A DNA stretch of 64,000 nt from Henckelia pumila (GCF_033568475.1 NC_133121.1:129054375-129118374); one strand, 5' to 3'; shown: positions 1 to 11,599, numbered from the stretch's first letter. The notes: a model not told the origin generated them from the sequence alone. Numbers and translations are program-made.

Positions 1-743
1 TGCTGAGGCTGAAACTGAACAGGCGGATTCTGAAAATATCTCTGCTGCTGCTGAGGAGCTGCCTGATTTCCTCGTTGCATCAAAATCCCAGCTTCGGCTC
101 CCTTCGCCTGATCCATGGCATCTGCAAAGTTGTTGGGTCTCCCGGTATTGACTAAGGTAAAGATCTCCGGGTTCAAGCCATTAATGAAATGGTCGGCTTT
201 GGCTTCCTCGTTATTGGCGACATGAGGTGCGAACCTCAAAAGGCTGTCAAACTTGCTCACATAGTCCTCGATGCTCAAATTTCCTTGCTTCAGATTCGAA
301 AATTCAGCACCTTTCTCCTTACGATACGAGACAGGAAAGAACCGCTTGTAGAACTCAGTCTTGAATACACCCCAAGTAATCATGGTGCCTCGGTTCTCGT
401 TCGCCCTCTTGGTCGTAGTCCACCATTTCTTGGCAACACCCTGCAACTGATGACTGACTAACCTGATTCTGCGGTCATCGTTGTAGTCAAGAGAATCGAA
501 GAGTTCATCCATGTCATCTAGCCAACTCTCACAGTCGATAGAGTTCTCGGTACCAGTCAAGGTAGGCAGTCGAAACGATTTGAATCTTTTCAAAAGAGTC
601 TCCATCGGGGTTGCAGTAGCATCAAACTCATCCACTCCTGTACTGTCCTAATCAATCGAAGGAGTTATCACTGGCGGCGGATTCTCAGTCGAAGGAGGAG
701 TCAAAGGTGGTTGGTTCCTTCTCAAAGATCGTTGAGGTGCCAT
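1..743 (-). pseudogene. Ty3 gag, partial (runs off the left edge)
   Basis: Read on the minus strand from the ATG at 743-741 (MAPQRSL...), this matches the gag of the chromovirus at 14303-18868 over its whole length: the MET-LLKRF block, the DCESWLxDMD block and the WW-x-F-K-x-E-F-YKRFFP block all have counterparts. Gag forms the cytoplasmic particle of the retrotransposon. An in-frame stop at 648-650 interrupts it early and looks like a CAG to TAG change. The frame continues to base 1, where the glutamine-rich segment before the zinc knuckle begins; the rest lies outside the window. It belongs to the same minus-strand element as the LTR at 1082-2689. A dead retrotransposon gene, not a host gene. 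Confidence 0.85.
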
Positions 744-1064
744 CTGATACCAAAGGGTTAGGACACAAAATCTCAAACACAATCTCAAACACATAACCTC
801 GGTGTCCAAAACTCTGCTCTGAGTACCCAAGAATCTCAACAATATTCGGAACTGGATAATAGTACAAGGACAAATATATCTCACGAAATTCATGCTTTAT
901 AACTTAAATCACAACTCATGTAATTTTAATTAATTCAAGAATCGATAAAGCATGCTCGCACGTATTTAAAATAATCATTTAAATAAATCAAACACATGCG
1001 AGAATTCAATTCATGCGGACTCGATCTACCCCGCTCACTCTAGTTCGACTCCAAGAATCTTATG

Positions 1065-1076
1065 GCTCTGATACCA
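1065..1076 (-). other. Primer-binding site, initiator-Met tRNA type
   Basis: On the minus strand this reads TGGTATCAGAGC, the usual primer-binding site complementary to the 3' end of initiator methionine tRNA. It lies 5 bases inside the LTR end at 1082, which fixes the minus orientation of this Ty3 element. Confidence 0.9.
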
Positions 1077-1081
1077 CTTAA

Positions 1082-2689
1082 TGTGAGACCCCGATTCTAA
1101 ACTCGAAATAATTAAACATAATCGAACACGGTAAGTCGCGGGAACAAATAAGAATTTTTTTTTTTTTAAAAAACACGACTCGCGCCCGCGCGAGCTATCG
1201 CCTCGCGCGTGCGCAGGAGAAAGGGCCAGTGGCCTCGAGGGAAGCTCGCGCCCGCGCGAGGAACGGGCTCGCGTGCGCGCGGGCAAAAATACCCGAGCCA
1301 CTCCAGGCAGCTCGCGCGCGCGCGAGGACAAGCCTCGCCCGCGCATAGGCCAAACGGACAGAAAACAGGGGAACCTGGAGAAAATCAAGCCAAACACGAA
1401 TCAAATCAAATCCAAGCTCCAACATACAATACAACACGAAATCAGAACATACCACAAGTTCTAAATCCTTTCCGCAATACAAAACAAGTCGAGTTCTAAA
1501 ATCAGAGTTCCAACGATTCAACAAAACTAATACAAGTTCAAAAGACTCGACCCTACGACGCGGAGTCTCACTTCTATACATCTCACCCCAAGCTAACCAA
1601 GACGACTCGGTCCAGCTCCTGATCCTCCTGTTGCCAAGTTACACATACAAAAAAAAGACAACAGCCGGAATAATCCGGTTAGAAATATAATTTCTAAGTA
1701 AAAGAGAAAGGCATGCAATATCAAATAAACACCTCGTATCAAAATCCACAAACATCAACAACTTCAAAGAAAAGGGATGTATGCATGACTTTAAAACTCG
1801 GGACTATCAAATCAGATAATTGAAATGTCAATCGATACTCGGTAGGGATCCCGGGGCTAAGTATTCACAACAACTCACCGACACACCCATTCGGGGTGGA
1901 TGTCGCTCAACTCAACCCCTAGACTCCAGAGCAACTATAAGAAGTATTTTGGTACTTAGAAAAACTCAAAATCTAAGCCCACTTCAATATAGCTCTCTAA
2001 ATCGTCTAAATTCAAACGAATTGAATAATCGGCTCAATATGAATGCAAGTGTAACAAGATACTCAAACAAGTTCACACAAGCAAATAAACATGTAATATG
2101 TGATTTTTGGGGCTCGAGAATCAATCGAACTCGAGTATTCAACCCCATTCAATTCAAAGTCATCTTTTACCTTTCGAGTCCGTCGAAGATTCAAATCTGA
2201 AAATAATAACGAACTCAAATAAATAATCAATCGAATCACAAAACTTCATAACAAAGAAATTCAATCAATATACCGTCTTCAATTCTCGACACGACTCAAC
2301 TTCCAAGCTCAATCCAATTCCAAGGCTCCAATCCAAATGTCTAAACGAAGCCCTCGTTGTGGTGATCGTGAATCTCAACTCGGAAATGAAATCTAACGAT
2401 CGGATCGAGCGAATCGAACGGAAAGAAAAGCTTAGAAGTCGCCTCTCATGGCTTCCGGGAGAGAGAAATCGAGAGGGAGAGAGTGGGGAGGAAGGAGAGG
2501 TATGGGGTGAGGTGATGGTTATGACAACTTGCATCTATTAATAATATATAAATCCAACTTTTGCATTTCAGTCCTTTATTTCTCCAATCTTGCAAATTAA
2601 CCCCCTGCTAAATAACAAAACAATCCTCAATCACTGAAAACCCTGATTATCTCGATTAAACTCAATTATAATAAAATCGGGGCATTACA
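1082..2689 (-). mobile_element. 5' LTR of a minus-strand Ty3 element
   Basis: A 1.6-kb LTR. On the minus strand it starts TGTAATGCCCCG at 2689 and ends GGTCTCACA at 1082, next to the primer-binding site. The ends resemble those of the Tekay-type LTR at 19167-21180 (TGTAACGCCC...GTCTCACA), but most of the interior differs, so this is a related but distinct family. It contains a CpG-rich palindromic block at 1176-1350. Just beyond 2689 the sequence becomes a plus-strand copia element, so this element inserted into that copia. The second LTR is outside the window. Confidence 0.85.
1176..1350. repeat. CpG-rich palindromic cluster inside the LTR
   Basis: In otherwise AT-rich DNA this stretch packs several self-complementary words around CTCGCGC/GCGCGAG, for example at 1180-1195, 1246-1261 and 1310-1325. 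It lies near the 3' (R/U5) end of the minus-strand LTR. Other LTRs in this window carry comparable GC-rich hairpins at 12285-12400, 19268-19385 and 24720-24830. Confidence 0.7.
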
Positions 2690-2690
2690 A

Positions 2691-3399
2691 AGGGAATTAT
2701 GCCAAACGCTGTCTGAACTTTTAGTATCTGCCAGCTTCTGCTCCTGCGGCTCCTTCTGGGCATCCTTATTCCACCTCTGGTCCATCTGCCTCTCCACCAG
2801 ATTCTTACTCTCTTGCGCCAGCTTCTCCATCTGACTGGATTCTTGACTCTAGCGCCACTCATCATGTTGCATCGGATCTTGCCCATATTTCTATGCATGC
2901 CCCTTATGTTGGTTCAGATGGTGTAATTGTTGGTGACGACACTGGTCTTCCGATCACCCACACAGGTTGTCTCATATCACCCATTAACCCTGCTTCTCTC
3001 CAATTTCCTCATGCCTTGTGTGAGCCCTCAATTAATAAAAATCTTTTATCAGTTTCTCAACTCTGTAAATCTAATGATGTCCTGGTTTTTTTCTCTTCCT
3101 CTGCTTTTCAGGTGAAGGACCGTCGCACCGGGGCAATTCTCCATCAGGGTCTACTTAAGGACGGTGTCTACTCCTGGTCTGCGTCCACACCATCTTCACC
3201 ACTGGCGCTTACTTCCTCTATCGTGTCCCTTCCCGTCTGGCATCACCGTTTAGGTCATACGTCCGATCGAGTCCTTCGTCAGTTAGTCGTGTCTAAGTCT
3301 TTGTCGTCCTTTAATTCTCTGTTGCGTCATTTTAATTGTAACTCTTGTCAGTGCAATAAGATTCATAAATTACCTTTTCATGATTCTTCACTTTCCTAG
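2691..3399 (+). pseudogene. Ty1/copia gag tail, protease and pre-integrase segment
   Basis: The frame begins with the end of a zinc knuckle (AKRCLN), meets a stop at 2722-2724, then runs through a Ser/Pro/Ala-rich linker into the aspartic protease. The protease motif is WILDSSATHH, where DSGATHH is usual, so the catalytic loop Gly is replaced by Ser. The segment KNLLSVSQLC and the pre-integrase domain (WHHRLGH, then CNSCQCNKIHKLPF) follow in the same frame up to a TAG at 3397-3399. In a live element these cut and process the polyprotein inside the particle. The 5' part of the copia, including its LTR, is cut off at 2690 by the Ty3 insertion. Confidence 0.85.
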
Positions 3400-3852
3400 C
3401 AATTTCCTCTTGAAATTATTTTCTCTGATGTTTGGACCTCCCCCGTTCTCTCATGTGATGGTTATAAATATTATGTTATATTTGTTGATCACTACAGCAA
3501 ATATATTTGGCTTTATCCTTTAAAACGTAAGTCGGACGTTCTCACTGTTTTTTGTTGTTTCAAGTTACTTGTGGAAAGATGTTTTGGTCGTCCCATTCTC
3601 ACTTTGTACACTGATAATGGTGGTGAATTCCTTGCTCTCAAATACTTTCTTAGTTTGCATGGAATTTCTCATCTGACCACCCCTCCCCATACTCCTGAAC
3701 ATAATGGCTTCTTTGAACGTCGTCATCGTCATGTTGTCGAGTCTGGTCTGGCGCTTTTACATCATGAGTCTGTCCCCACCAAGTTTTGGTCATTTTCCTT
3801 TGCCACAATAGTTTATCTTATCAATAGACTGCCTAAACGCAATTTGTCCTAA
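3400..3852 (+). pseudogene. Ty1/copia integrase core
   Basis: Same reading frame as the upstream protease, after one TAG. The three acidic residues of the integrase core are visible: D in SDVWTSP, D in YTDNGGEF, and E in TPEHNGFFERRHRH. The frame ends in TAA at 3850-3852, where family members continue. Just downstream a run of C at about 3882-3895 has shifted the frame. The integrase would insert the cDNA in the nucleus; this copy is dead. Confidence 0.9.
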
Positions 3853-4505
3853 AAATCCTCATTCGAACGCATGTTCGGTGTCCCCCCCCCCCCCAAATCT
3901 CTCTAAACTTCGTATATTTGGTTGTCTCTGCTATCCCTGGCTTCGTCCATATTCCTCTCACAAGCTTACCCAACGCTCCTCGCCTTGTGTCTTTCTTGGT
4001 TACTCCCTTACACAGAGTGCCTACCTGTGTTATGAGTCCTAGTCTGGCAAAATCTTCGTCTCGCATCATGTCGTCTTTTTTGAGTCTGAAATTTCCCTTT
4101 TCCAGTGGTGGTTCTGGTGCTGGTTCCTCTCCAGGAGTGCTGTCTGATGTGCTGATGGAGGATTCCCTGGCTGCTGATCCTTCACCCCTATTTTCACATG
4201 AGTCGTGCCTTGTGCCCAACACCTGCACCCCTGATCAACCAACCCCGTACCCGCCACCCGTCGAACCCGATCCACCACCTCCGCCTCACCCCCCGACCGA
4301 ACCCCCCAATCTAATAACCGATTTGATTCCAACACCCATCCTATGGTTACCCGCTCCAGAAATAATATCTTCAAATCCAACCCTCGCTTTGGCATCACCA
4401 CTGTCACTGACTCAACACCATCTTAACCAACCACACATACTTTGGCTCTCAAAGACCCCCGCTGGCGTGCAGCCATGTCCAACAACCATCCTATGGTTCC
4501 AATAA
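3853..4505 (+). pseudogene. Ty1/copia integrase end and linker, truncated before reverse transcriptase
   Basis: After the C-run the frame moves. The usual integrase C-terminal block is visible ([16 protein letters not shown], then CVFLGYS), followed by a Pro-rich linker and the words DPRWRAAMSN that open the reverse transcriptase domain. The similarity stops there at about 4500, and the promoter of the extensin-like pseudogene begins within 40-60 bases. No reverse transcriptase, RNase H or 3' LTR follows, so the copia is cut at both ends. Confidence 0.75.
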
Positions 4506-4562
4506 AGATCACCATACATTCACAATGAAAAATTAAATAAAAAATGAGATAAATGCATGAAA

Positions 4563-4574
4563 TCTATAAATACC
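4563..4574 (+). promoter_or_regulatory. TATA box of the extensin-like pseudogene
   Basis: TCTATAAATACC lies 31 bases before the ATG at 4605. The same word precedes the paralogue at 33720, so the promoter was duplicated with the gene. Confidence 0.75.
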
Positions 4575-4604
4575 AAACATAATTTCCTCTTCCATTCATC
4601 ATCA

Positions 4605-4971
4605 ATGGCGAGTTACATAGCACTGAAGTTTTGGGCTCTAACATTGCTCTCCATCGCATTAAGCACTGTTGATGCAAGTTGTGTTAATTAGTGCAACCGT
4701 TAATATAACCTTACCATGCATACAACTTCCACCTATTGGCCTACCATTGCCTATACTTCCTAATGGTGGCATATTTTGCCCATCTCCACCGCCTCCCCCA
4801 CCATCTCCACCTCCACCTCCACCTCCTTCTCCTTCACCACCACCACCACCACCTCCGCCTTCACCCCCACCTCCCCCATCCCCACCAACTCCAACTCCAC
4901 CACCGTCACCTCCACCTCCATCTCCATGCCGTTTATGCATACCTCAAATATTTCCAATTATTTGCTTTTGA
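4605..4971 (+). pseudogene. Extensin-like Ser-Pro-rich secreted protein, frameshifted
   Basis: The ATG at 4605 opens a signal peptide (MASYIALKFWALTLLSIALS) that matches the paralogue at 33720 (MKSFIELKFW...). The frame stops after 28 codons at 4689-4691. The next frame (+1) carries the expected continuation: ATVNITLPC, a short hydrophobic stretch, a Cys, then about 15 SPPPP-type repeats and a Cys-containing tail (SPCRLCIPQIF) ending at 4969-4971. One net base change near 4675-4690 therefore broke it. Extensin-like SPn repeats are hydroxylated and glycosylated wall proteins. Splicing around the break cannot be excluded, but no good intron signals are visible. The CDS sits directly behind the truncated copia. 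Confidence 0.75.
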
Positions 4972-5662
4972 CCACTAGTCCCACGTCGTTTGACCTTGCG
5001 GAGATCATATTGTACGTACGTATTGAATAATACTTGGATTATCCAAAATAAACTGGCTAAATAGATAAGAACAAATTATCCAAACAACTCCTGCATGAAG
5101 ATGCTATGTATTTTACAAGTGTAGATTTTTAAATTTCAAATCTAAGTACTCTATGTTTGATATTAATTTGCACTTGTATAGTTTACAAATAATTAAATAA
5201 AGCCAGTGTCAATTTCATGGGAATTACTTAATTATTACAGCTTATGTTATCATGCTGATTTATTGTTTTGTATTTACATTTTTAAGCTTAGATATTACAT
5301 ACATGCATATTAGCGTTTTGTTATTTAAGCTTCGTATAATTTGACTATAACGGTGCACTTGTGGATATGGATTAACAATGAATTTTGATTATAATTTATC
5401 TTTATAATGAAACAATAAATCAAAACTTAAATTTACATCTTGTTTATTTACACAATAATGATAAAAAGTAGAATGATTTTCCAATAATACCACTATTTGA
5501 TGAACTTGAAATTATTCTAGTTAATATTAAATAAATATACATATTAAAGGTGGATTTAGATTTTATGATCTTACTTCTCTTACCAATACAAATATATTTA
5601 AATACATTTGAATTCATCAATTCAAACACAATCTAAGTTCATAGATATTCAATAATTTTTTA
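4972..5662. other. 3' flank of the extensin-like pseudogene, then AT-rich spacer
   Basis: The stretch 5085-5240 (from ATGCTATGTATTTTACAAGT to TTATTACAGCTT) is repeated downstream of the paralogue at 34330-34500 and again at 35040-35190. From about 5250 to 5662 I see only AT-rich sequence. Confidence 0.7.
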
Positions 5663-6232
5663 TGTAAATTATTCGATCGAGGGATCGGATGATCCGAACT
5701 CAGGTCAGCCAGGTGTCCAAAATGAGGTCAGCAAGATGAAATCACGTGGTGCAAGATCGGACGATCCTAAGGGGTAGATCGGATGGTCCGAAGTGCTGGT
5801 AGGAAAAGTGGCGAGCATGCAGAGATCAGGCAATCCGAAGGTGGAGATCGGACCATCCAATCTCGCTGTATTGTGATCATTCAAATTTCCTCTCCTTCTC
5901 ATTTCTTGAGGGTTTTAGGGGCTTTCTAGCCTTAGTTTTCGAGGGTCGAGCGATAGGGAAACATCTCTAAGTCGTAACGGAGTTGTGCCTAGGAGTTGGG
6001 GCTTTTGACAGCAAAGGGCTGACGACGAACGCGTGTATAACTTTGGATCCTTTAGGGTTGTATCTATTAATTTATTTTAGGCTTTTAGAGCTAGATTAGT
6101 GGTGTATGGTAATATTGGTTTGAAGGCTATGACCCTAGAGTAGAGCTTCTAGGACTGCCTTTATAAAGGTAAGTAAGTACAGATTGAGATAAACAGTTGA
6201 ATATGCATGTTTCTGTGTTGCATGAGATGCAT
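5663..6232 (+). mobile_element. Old Ty3 LTR, left half
   Basis: This resembles the U3/R part of the LTR at 6261-7719: a series of GATCGGA-NNN-TCCGA words (5684-5870), the CTCATTTCTTG segment before the transcript start, and the segment around 6120-6215 with CTAGAGTAGAGCTTCTAGGACTGCC and GTAAGTAAGTAC. It breaks off at 6232 at the target duplication TGCAT, and the right half resumes at 25173. The left limit at 5663 is my estimate (a TG with no matching duplication). Oldest layer of the nest. Confidence 0.7.
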
Positions 6233-6420
6233 TTATAAGTACATTTTGTGTGAATTATTTTGTAGTGACCCGTATCCGTAATTAAAGATTAATGAGTAAT
6301 TAATCAAGTAATCATGTTTGGATTAAGTAAAACGTGATTAAGGAAACTCCAAAAGGATTAATGGAATCCAGAAATGGATCCAGGACACTCGAAAATGGCT
6401 TGGAGGGTTCCAAGACTCGA

Positions 6421-6672
6421 GTGGGATCGGAACCACCGATCCAGGATCGGAGCCTCCGATCTTGGTGACATCGGAACCAAATCGGAACCACATCGGAAGC
6501 AGGGAGATCGGAACGTCCGATCAGCAATCGGAGCCTTCGATGGTTGTCGGTGACAGGTGTGTGGTTGCATGTGGACCGAATTGACACGTGGTGAACGGAG
6601 CGTCCGATCGGGGAACGGAGCTTCCGATCTACCAGAACGGAACGTCCGATCGAGGAATGAAGCTTCTGATCG
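6421..6672 (+). promoter_or_regulatory. Array of ATCGGA-NNN-TCCGAT palindromes upstream of the LTR TATA box
   Basis: At least six words of the form (G)ATCGGA-NNN-TCCGATC or half-sites of it precede the TATA box. The best is 6506-6522, with 7-base arms and a 3-base spacer. The 3' LTR has the same array at 11760-12015, and the older LTR at 5684-5870 has a diverged version with the same spacing. Position and symmetry suggest a protein-binding enhancer; no binding factor is known to me. Confidence 0.65.
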
Positions 6673-6675
6673 ACG

Positions 6676-6687
6676 TCTATAAATATA
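6676..6687 (+). promoter_or_regulatory. TATA box of the LARD-like element
   Basis: TCTATAAATATA follows the palindrome array directly. The same word in the 3' LTR is at about 12015-12026. Transcription probably starts some 30 bases downstream, near the CTCATTTCTTG segment. Confidence 0.7.
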
Positions 6688-7450
6688 GGGTCCGAGCTTC
6701 TCATTTCTTGCCAATTCCAAATTCCTCTCCTTCGCCCTAGTAGCACTATTTTGGGCTTTGGGTACTCTTATTTTAGAGTTGGAGTAGGAAATATACTTTA
6801 GTATAGTCAGACAGTGTCTGACATAGTAGAGGGGCAGTGCTCGTGTAGCGGAGCAGTGCTCAAAGCTGTGGAGCTGCAGCAGGGGTGTGCCCTAGTTGCG
6901 GGATAGTCGCCATCAGTGGGCTGACGACGGATGCAGGTATAGCTATGGTCTCCTTAAATTATTTAGGAGTATGCAATAGCTTAGTTAAGGCTATTAGAGC
7001 TTATTGAATGATGCATGGATATTTGCATTGTAGAGTTGATGATAAGCTTGGAACCTAGAGTGGGACTGCTAGGATTTGCCTGTAGTGAGGTACGTAAGTA
7101 CTAACTGAGATGGCCAACATGATATATATTATATGTGTTGCATGAGTATGTGATATGTGTTTACCATGTTTTACGGCTTTAGCACATGCATATGTTTTTA
7201 CGGACACTGCATCTAGTACGATGTGAGTATGACAGTTTCCATCAGTCGAGGCGATTCTTCCTGAGGATTCGTGTCTTGGGAATATATGAGTACCACGCGG
7301 AGTCGATCTCTAGCCCAGTACTGTGTATTCCAGGCGCCCAGAGAAAGTGATTTAACCTTTATTTTAAAGTCATTTATGTGTTGCATATATTATATATATC
7401 ATTGCTTTCGTATTGAGCTTAGAGCTCACGTCCAGTGTTTCTGTATGTCT

Positions 7451-7473
7451 GGACACCCCATTCGACGGGGCAG
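7451..7473 (+). other. Conserved hairpin word in LTRs
   Basis: The core CCCCATTCGACGGGG can form a 4-bp stem (CCCC/GGGG) with a 7-base loop. The same 23-base block occurs in three other LTR copies at 21794-21816, 25518-25540 (one change) and 31340-31362, although the surrounding sequence has diverged. Confidence 0.65.
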
Positions 7474-7724
7474 TTGTAGGTGCATGGTTGGGCACCAGGA
7501 GCTTGGAGTAGCCAGTGACCAGTGAAGACAGCAGGATTTAGCTGTAGGTTTTGCCTTTAGGGTTATTTATTTCAATTGAGTTGTATAATCGAATTTATTT
7601 ATCCGGTTGTATTCTGCCGGTCTGTTTTAATTTAAGTCTTCCGCAGCGATTTATTTAATGCATGTTTAGTTATGCTCCTAAACTCTGATTAGGTAGTGGA
7701 TCCGGTTTGGGTCGCTACATTCAT

Positions 7725-7736
7725 TGGTATCAGAGC
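7725..7736 (+). other. Primer-binding site of the LARD-like element
   Basis: TGGTATCAGAGC, complementary to initiator methionine tRNA, lies 5 bases after the LTR end at 7719. It proves plus orientation. Confidence 0.9.
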
Positions 7737-10700
7737 ATATGCATGCAAAGAGACTTGGGATATAGTAATGAGACTTTGGGTTATCCTTATAGGATGGATG
7801 AGACCTTGGAAGAAGTGATGATGCGGCAATTAGTTTGCCCAGAGACTATCATCATCGGCAGGATTTCTAAAAATTTGGCTTATGGGATTCCAGCAAGTGC
7901 GGACAGGAGTGATGGATCGTGTCCGAGTTTTCAAGACTTCTACTCATATGGGTCCTAGATTTGGATCGAGTACCGGATGCCAGAGGCAGTGGTATAGGAT
8001 TGGTGGGGACTTACTTGGTGCTTGCATCTGTATAGTCATTACCATGATACTACTCTGAAGATTCTCCATTCGTAGTTGGAGAGATTGTCATATAGACCTT
8101 CACCAGGGAATGCCTCGAGTGCCTAAAGCATGACAGGTTTCGAGCGTGAGGTCTTTAACCTCATGCAGAACATGGTTTTGCCGGTATGCTTGTATCGATG
8201 CTTTCGGTAGGCACACGGGAAACTTCATGTTCAAAAGCATGATATGAATACAAGAAGAACGCTAATGGTAGATCGTGAGCAGAAGAGGTCGACTGACATG
8301 CACTGATGCAGAGTATAGCTGGTTAGCTATTACGAGCCATTTCTCCAGAGTTCTTCGTAGGAGGACATGTAGAGAGACTTGGTCGGGAGTATGCTTGTAT
8401 CGATGCGTGTGTCAATTAGAAGCTTCATGCTCAAGAAACGAAGACTAGTACGATGATTTAAATACTGTATTGTTGTAGTTGTAAATAGTATTTCAATTCT
8501 AATGAATCATCATACTATGGTTGTATCATTTCAAGTTCGATTGTACATTTCATTGTATTTTGAATACTGTATGTATTATATGGGATTTTAATTGAGAAAT
8601 TGTACATAACTTGAAACAATGATGCATGTATTATTTATTTTGCAATTCGTGGATGATTGCATGTTTTTGCTAAGGTTGGCTTGGTTTTAGTTGATTAGTG
8701 TTCAACTATAGTAGCTCATGGGATTTGAGTGGGCCGACTGTGACTATTTGACTTGTGGTTAGTCTAAGTATTTTCCTAGAATTGACCTAGTTAGTCAGTG
8801 GACTAAAATAGTGCCAGCGATGGGTGGACTCATCTAGAGGCATGGGAATATTGTTCGTTTTCGGACATTGGGCTTTGTTCTAGGTTGTTTCCTTAGAACA
8901 ATGTACTGTTTGACCTTTGTTAGGTTGAGACTTTTGATGATGGGATTTCATCAGGATGACAGGTCGAGTATATACCAAGAGTTGTGGACTATGACCATGA
9001 CTAGACGTGATGGGGCGCGACCCTATGCTAGTGTTACTCTGGGAGTCTTTTTACTTCAGAGGTTACCTGGGAGCCCTTGTGCTTCAGGAGACGGCGGTGG
9101 GAAGGCTACTCAGTCTAGGGATTTGGTGATAGTCACGACAGGGTATGACCTTGGATTAGATATCAGGTTTGATATTGATGGTTCGATATCGCCTGGTGTG
9201 TCAGAGATATCAGTAATAGTGTTCTGCTATAGGAACCAGTCTTGGAGGGATTTCCTTGACGAGTGTGTGCTATGAGCAGATAAGTTTGACCTTTGGATTA
9301 CTTTTAGATGTGTGGATCTAGTAGGTGGATGGAATTATACCAGCAATGACATGTGGTTGTCATCAGAGTTGTGGATAAAGTTTCCTTGTGATAGGAATTA
9401 TTCAGGATCCAGGATGGGATGTAGTTTCGAGACTTCGACTCGAATACGAGGACTACTTCATGATAATTGATTTCATCAAGTGTTGGATCATATGATAAGT
9501 ATTGTACAAGGATTACTGAGATCTGAGGGAAGCATGGCCTATACCCGTGAAGCCTTGGGGATTGTCCAGGTGGGATATCGTGGTAAGCTACCCTAAGTCT
9601 TGAATTGTCGTACAGTCTTAGCAAGGAATATGATCAGGAGTGCATTCAAAGATTGTGGAAATCTTTGGTATTCGTTAGTTATGCTTCTTGGACTTAGTTT
9701 GTCTAGATGTTCATCTCGAGTGAACAAGACAACGAGTAATAGTGCTGAGACGGCGCAGGATTTGTGCTAATGACTACTAAGTGGATATTGATTAACTATA
9801 TCAGGGTTAGATTGGTTAAGTCAGTGTACGATGCAGCTGTCAGTAGTAAGACACGAGGGTGTGTCATTAGATTACTAATAGCTATGGTTCGGTTACCAAG
9901 CGTGAGTTTGTTGAAACCAGAGAGTTTTGAGTAATCCAGTGTTTGGAATAGTAGACTTGGGACAGTCGAGTCAAGAGTAGTTGATCGAGCCACTTAGGTG
10001 TTGACGATCAGTGGTTATCTGATTTGATAAGTGTGAGTATCAATCAGTAAATCGACGAGGCCGATTAGTAGGTCCAATCGGTGATGATTTGGATGTAACA
10101 ATCGAGAAATACTTGGGATAGTATTTTGTTGTTCAAATGCTTAAGAGATGAGTACTTGGTACAGTCTCGGAGAAGGTGGTGCTTTGAAATCTCTAGGTTG
10201 CCGGAGATGAATTCACCAAAGAGTTTCAATTGACTTGAAGGGTCAAGTTAAGGGTTAACTTGACAGGAGACACAAGTGAAGGAATTGGTAACTTCAAGGA
10301 TTGTGCTTTTGTGATGATGTCTTAAGTGTACCATTAGAGTTTGGGATCCAACGAGGATTGGATACTCATATGGACATCAGTTGTATGATCGCGAGGTGTG
10401 ACATTAGCTGGGGTCTATTTTCGAGATCCAGCAAGGGGTGTCACTAAATTTTAGCATGTGGTGCATGAGATCATGGAAATGATCGAAGCAGTCGTTGATC
10501 GGCTTGATGGTCAACAAGATTGTTGTGGGAATTGAAGACTTTGCAAGACAGCGATGCAGCAACTTTGTTCTTTCCAGTCAGTAAATCACATCCGTGCTGA
10601 CTGTTTGTCAGAGATTTTTACGTTCCAGCTATGACGACAGTCATAAGCGTTGTGTGACCAGCTATTAGAGGACAAGTGTTTCCCAGGATCGGCTAGGGAA

Positions 10701-11599
10701 TCGACGAATTAGTCTTTTCATTGATGTGGCTGATGAGCTCAGCAAGGAAAGCTATTTGACTATTGAGAATCCGTTGGAATTTAGTCCCAGGATCAGTGTT
10801 TTTAATCTTGGGAGGTTTGTGTGCGATGATGGCTTCATCAGGGACTCCGAGTTGAGTTATACCAGACGCTTGCAACTGTTGAGTTTTGAGATGGTATAGG
10901 AAGCGTTTCCATATGTCTGTGTACTGTGAAATGTCCCAGTCGAACATATTGGTGGGAGCTTGCCTTAGTCTTGATTTGTATACAGTGATTGCGAGTAAGT
11001 ATAACTATCGGGAGAATGTCTATTGATTGGGAATTCTTGGGTGAATAACCTATGGCTGAGTTATACTAAGAAACATGAACTGTGATTTATACTATATTGG
11101 ATGGTCTGAGTTCCCAATGTTTCCCTTGGGAAGCTGTTTTGATTCGGTGAGGCATGGGAAAGATAATCAGTCTATGAAATCATGTTAAGCAGTTATATTG
11201 CAGTATAACCCTGTGTCATTTAGATTCTCTTGAAGAGAATTAGAGCTTTGTTGTGTCAGCACAGTGTTGGGATTAGTGTTTCCTCACTAGAGGTGTTGGG
11301 CACTGAGGACTTTTTTTGGTGACCAGTGGATTGTTGTATGCTTCGTGATTGTGACGAAGGACGTATCAGTGCTGTGGTACGTTAGTGTCAAGAGTGGTTA
11401 ATTTTCATCAAGTAATGCAGTGGTTTCCAGCTCGGATAATGCTATTGTGATTTAGCATTTATGCAGTTTGCATATAATTCGACAAGAGTCTGAGTATGTC
11501 GGAAGCTATTTCGACCAGACACTCGGGCAAATGTCTGTATTTACGTTCTCGAGGTGTTACCCTTGATTTCAAGGATGAAATCTTGTAAGGGGGGGAGAA
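7737..11599 (+). other. Non-coding interior of the LARD-like element
   Basis: No open frame here exceeds about 135 codons, and none of the short frames (for example 8868-9275) shows a retrotransposon domain or any family I recognise. The last 60 bases resemble the end of Tekay-type elements: a GATTTCAAGGATGAAATCTT segment and then the purine run AAGGGGGGGAGAA at 11587-11599, which serves as polypurine tract. Confidence 0.75.

Larger units (their letters stand above)
6261..7719 (+). repeat. 5' LTR of the LARD-like element
   Basis: 1,459 bases with TG...CA ends. It is about 95% identical by eye to the split copy at 11600-12182 plus 21186-22062; many differences are G/A or C/T. It holds an ATCGGA palindrome array (6421-6672), a TATA box (6676-6687) and the conserved hairpin word at 7451-7473. 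Confidence 0.9.

Noticed and set aside
4659..4940. Glycine-rich open frame on the minus strand
   Set aside because: It is the complement of the Ser-Pro repeats of the extensin-like pseudogene; no promoter or other support.
8868..9275. 135-codon frame inside the LARD-like element
   Set aside because: No domain or motif recognised, and it is in a region with complete retrotransposon ends but no coding signature.
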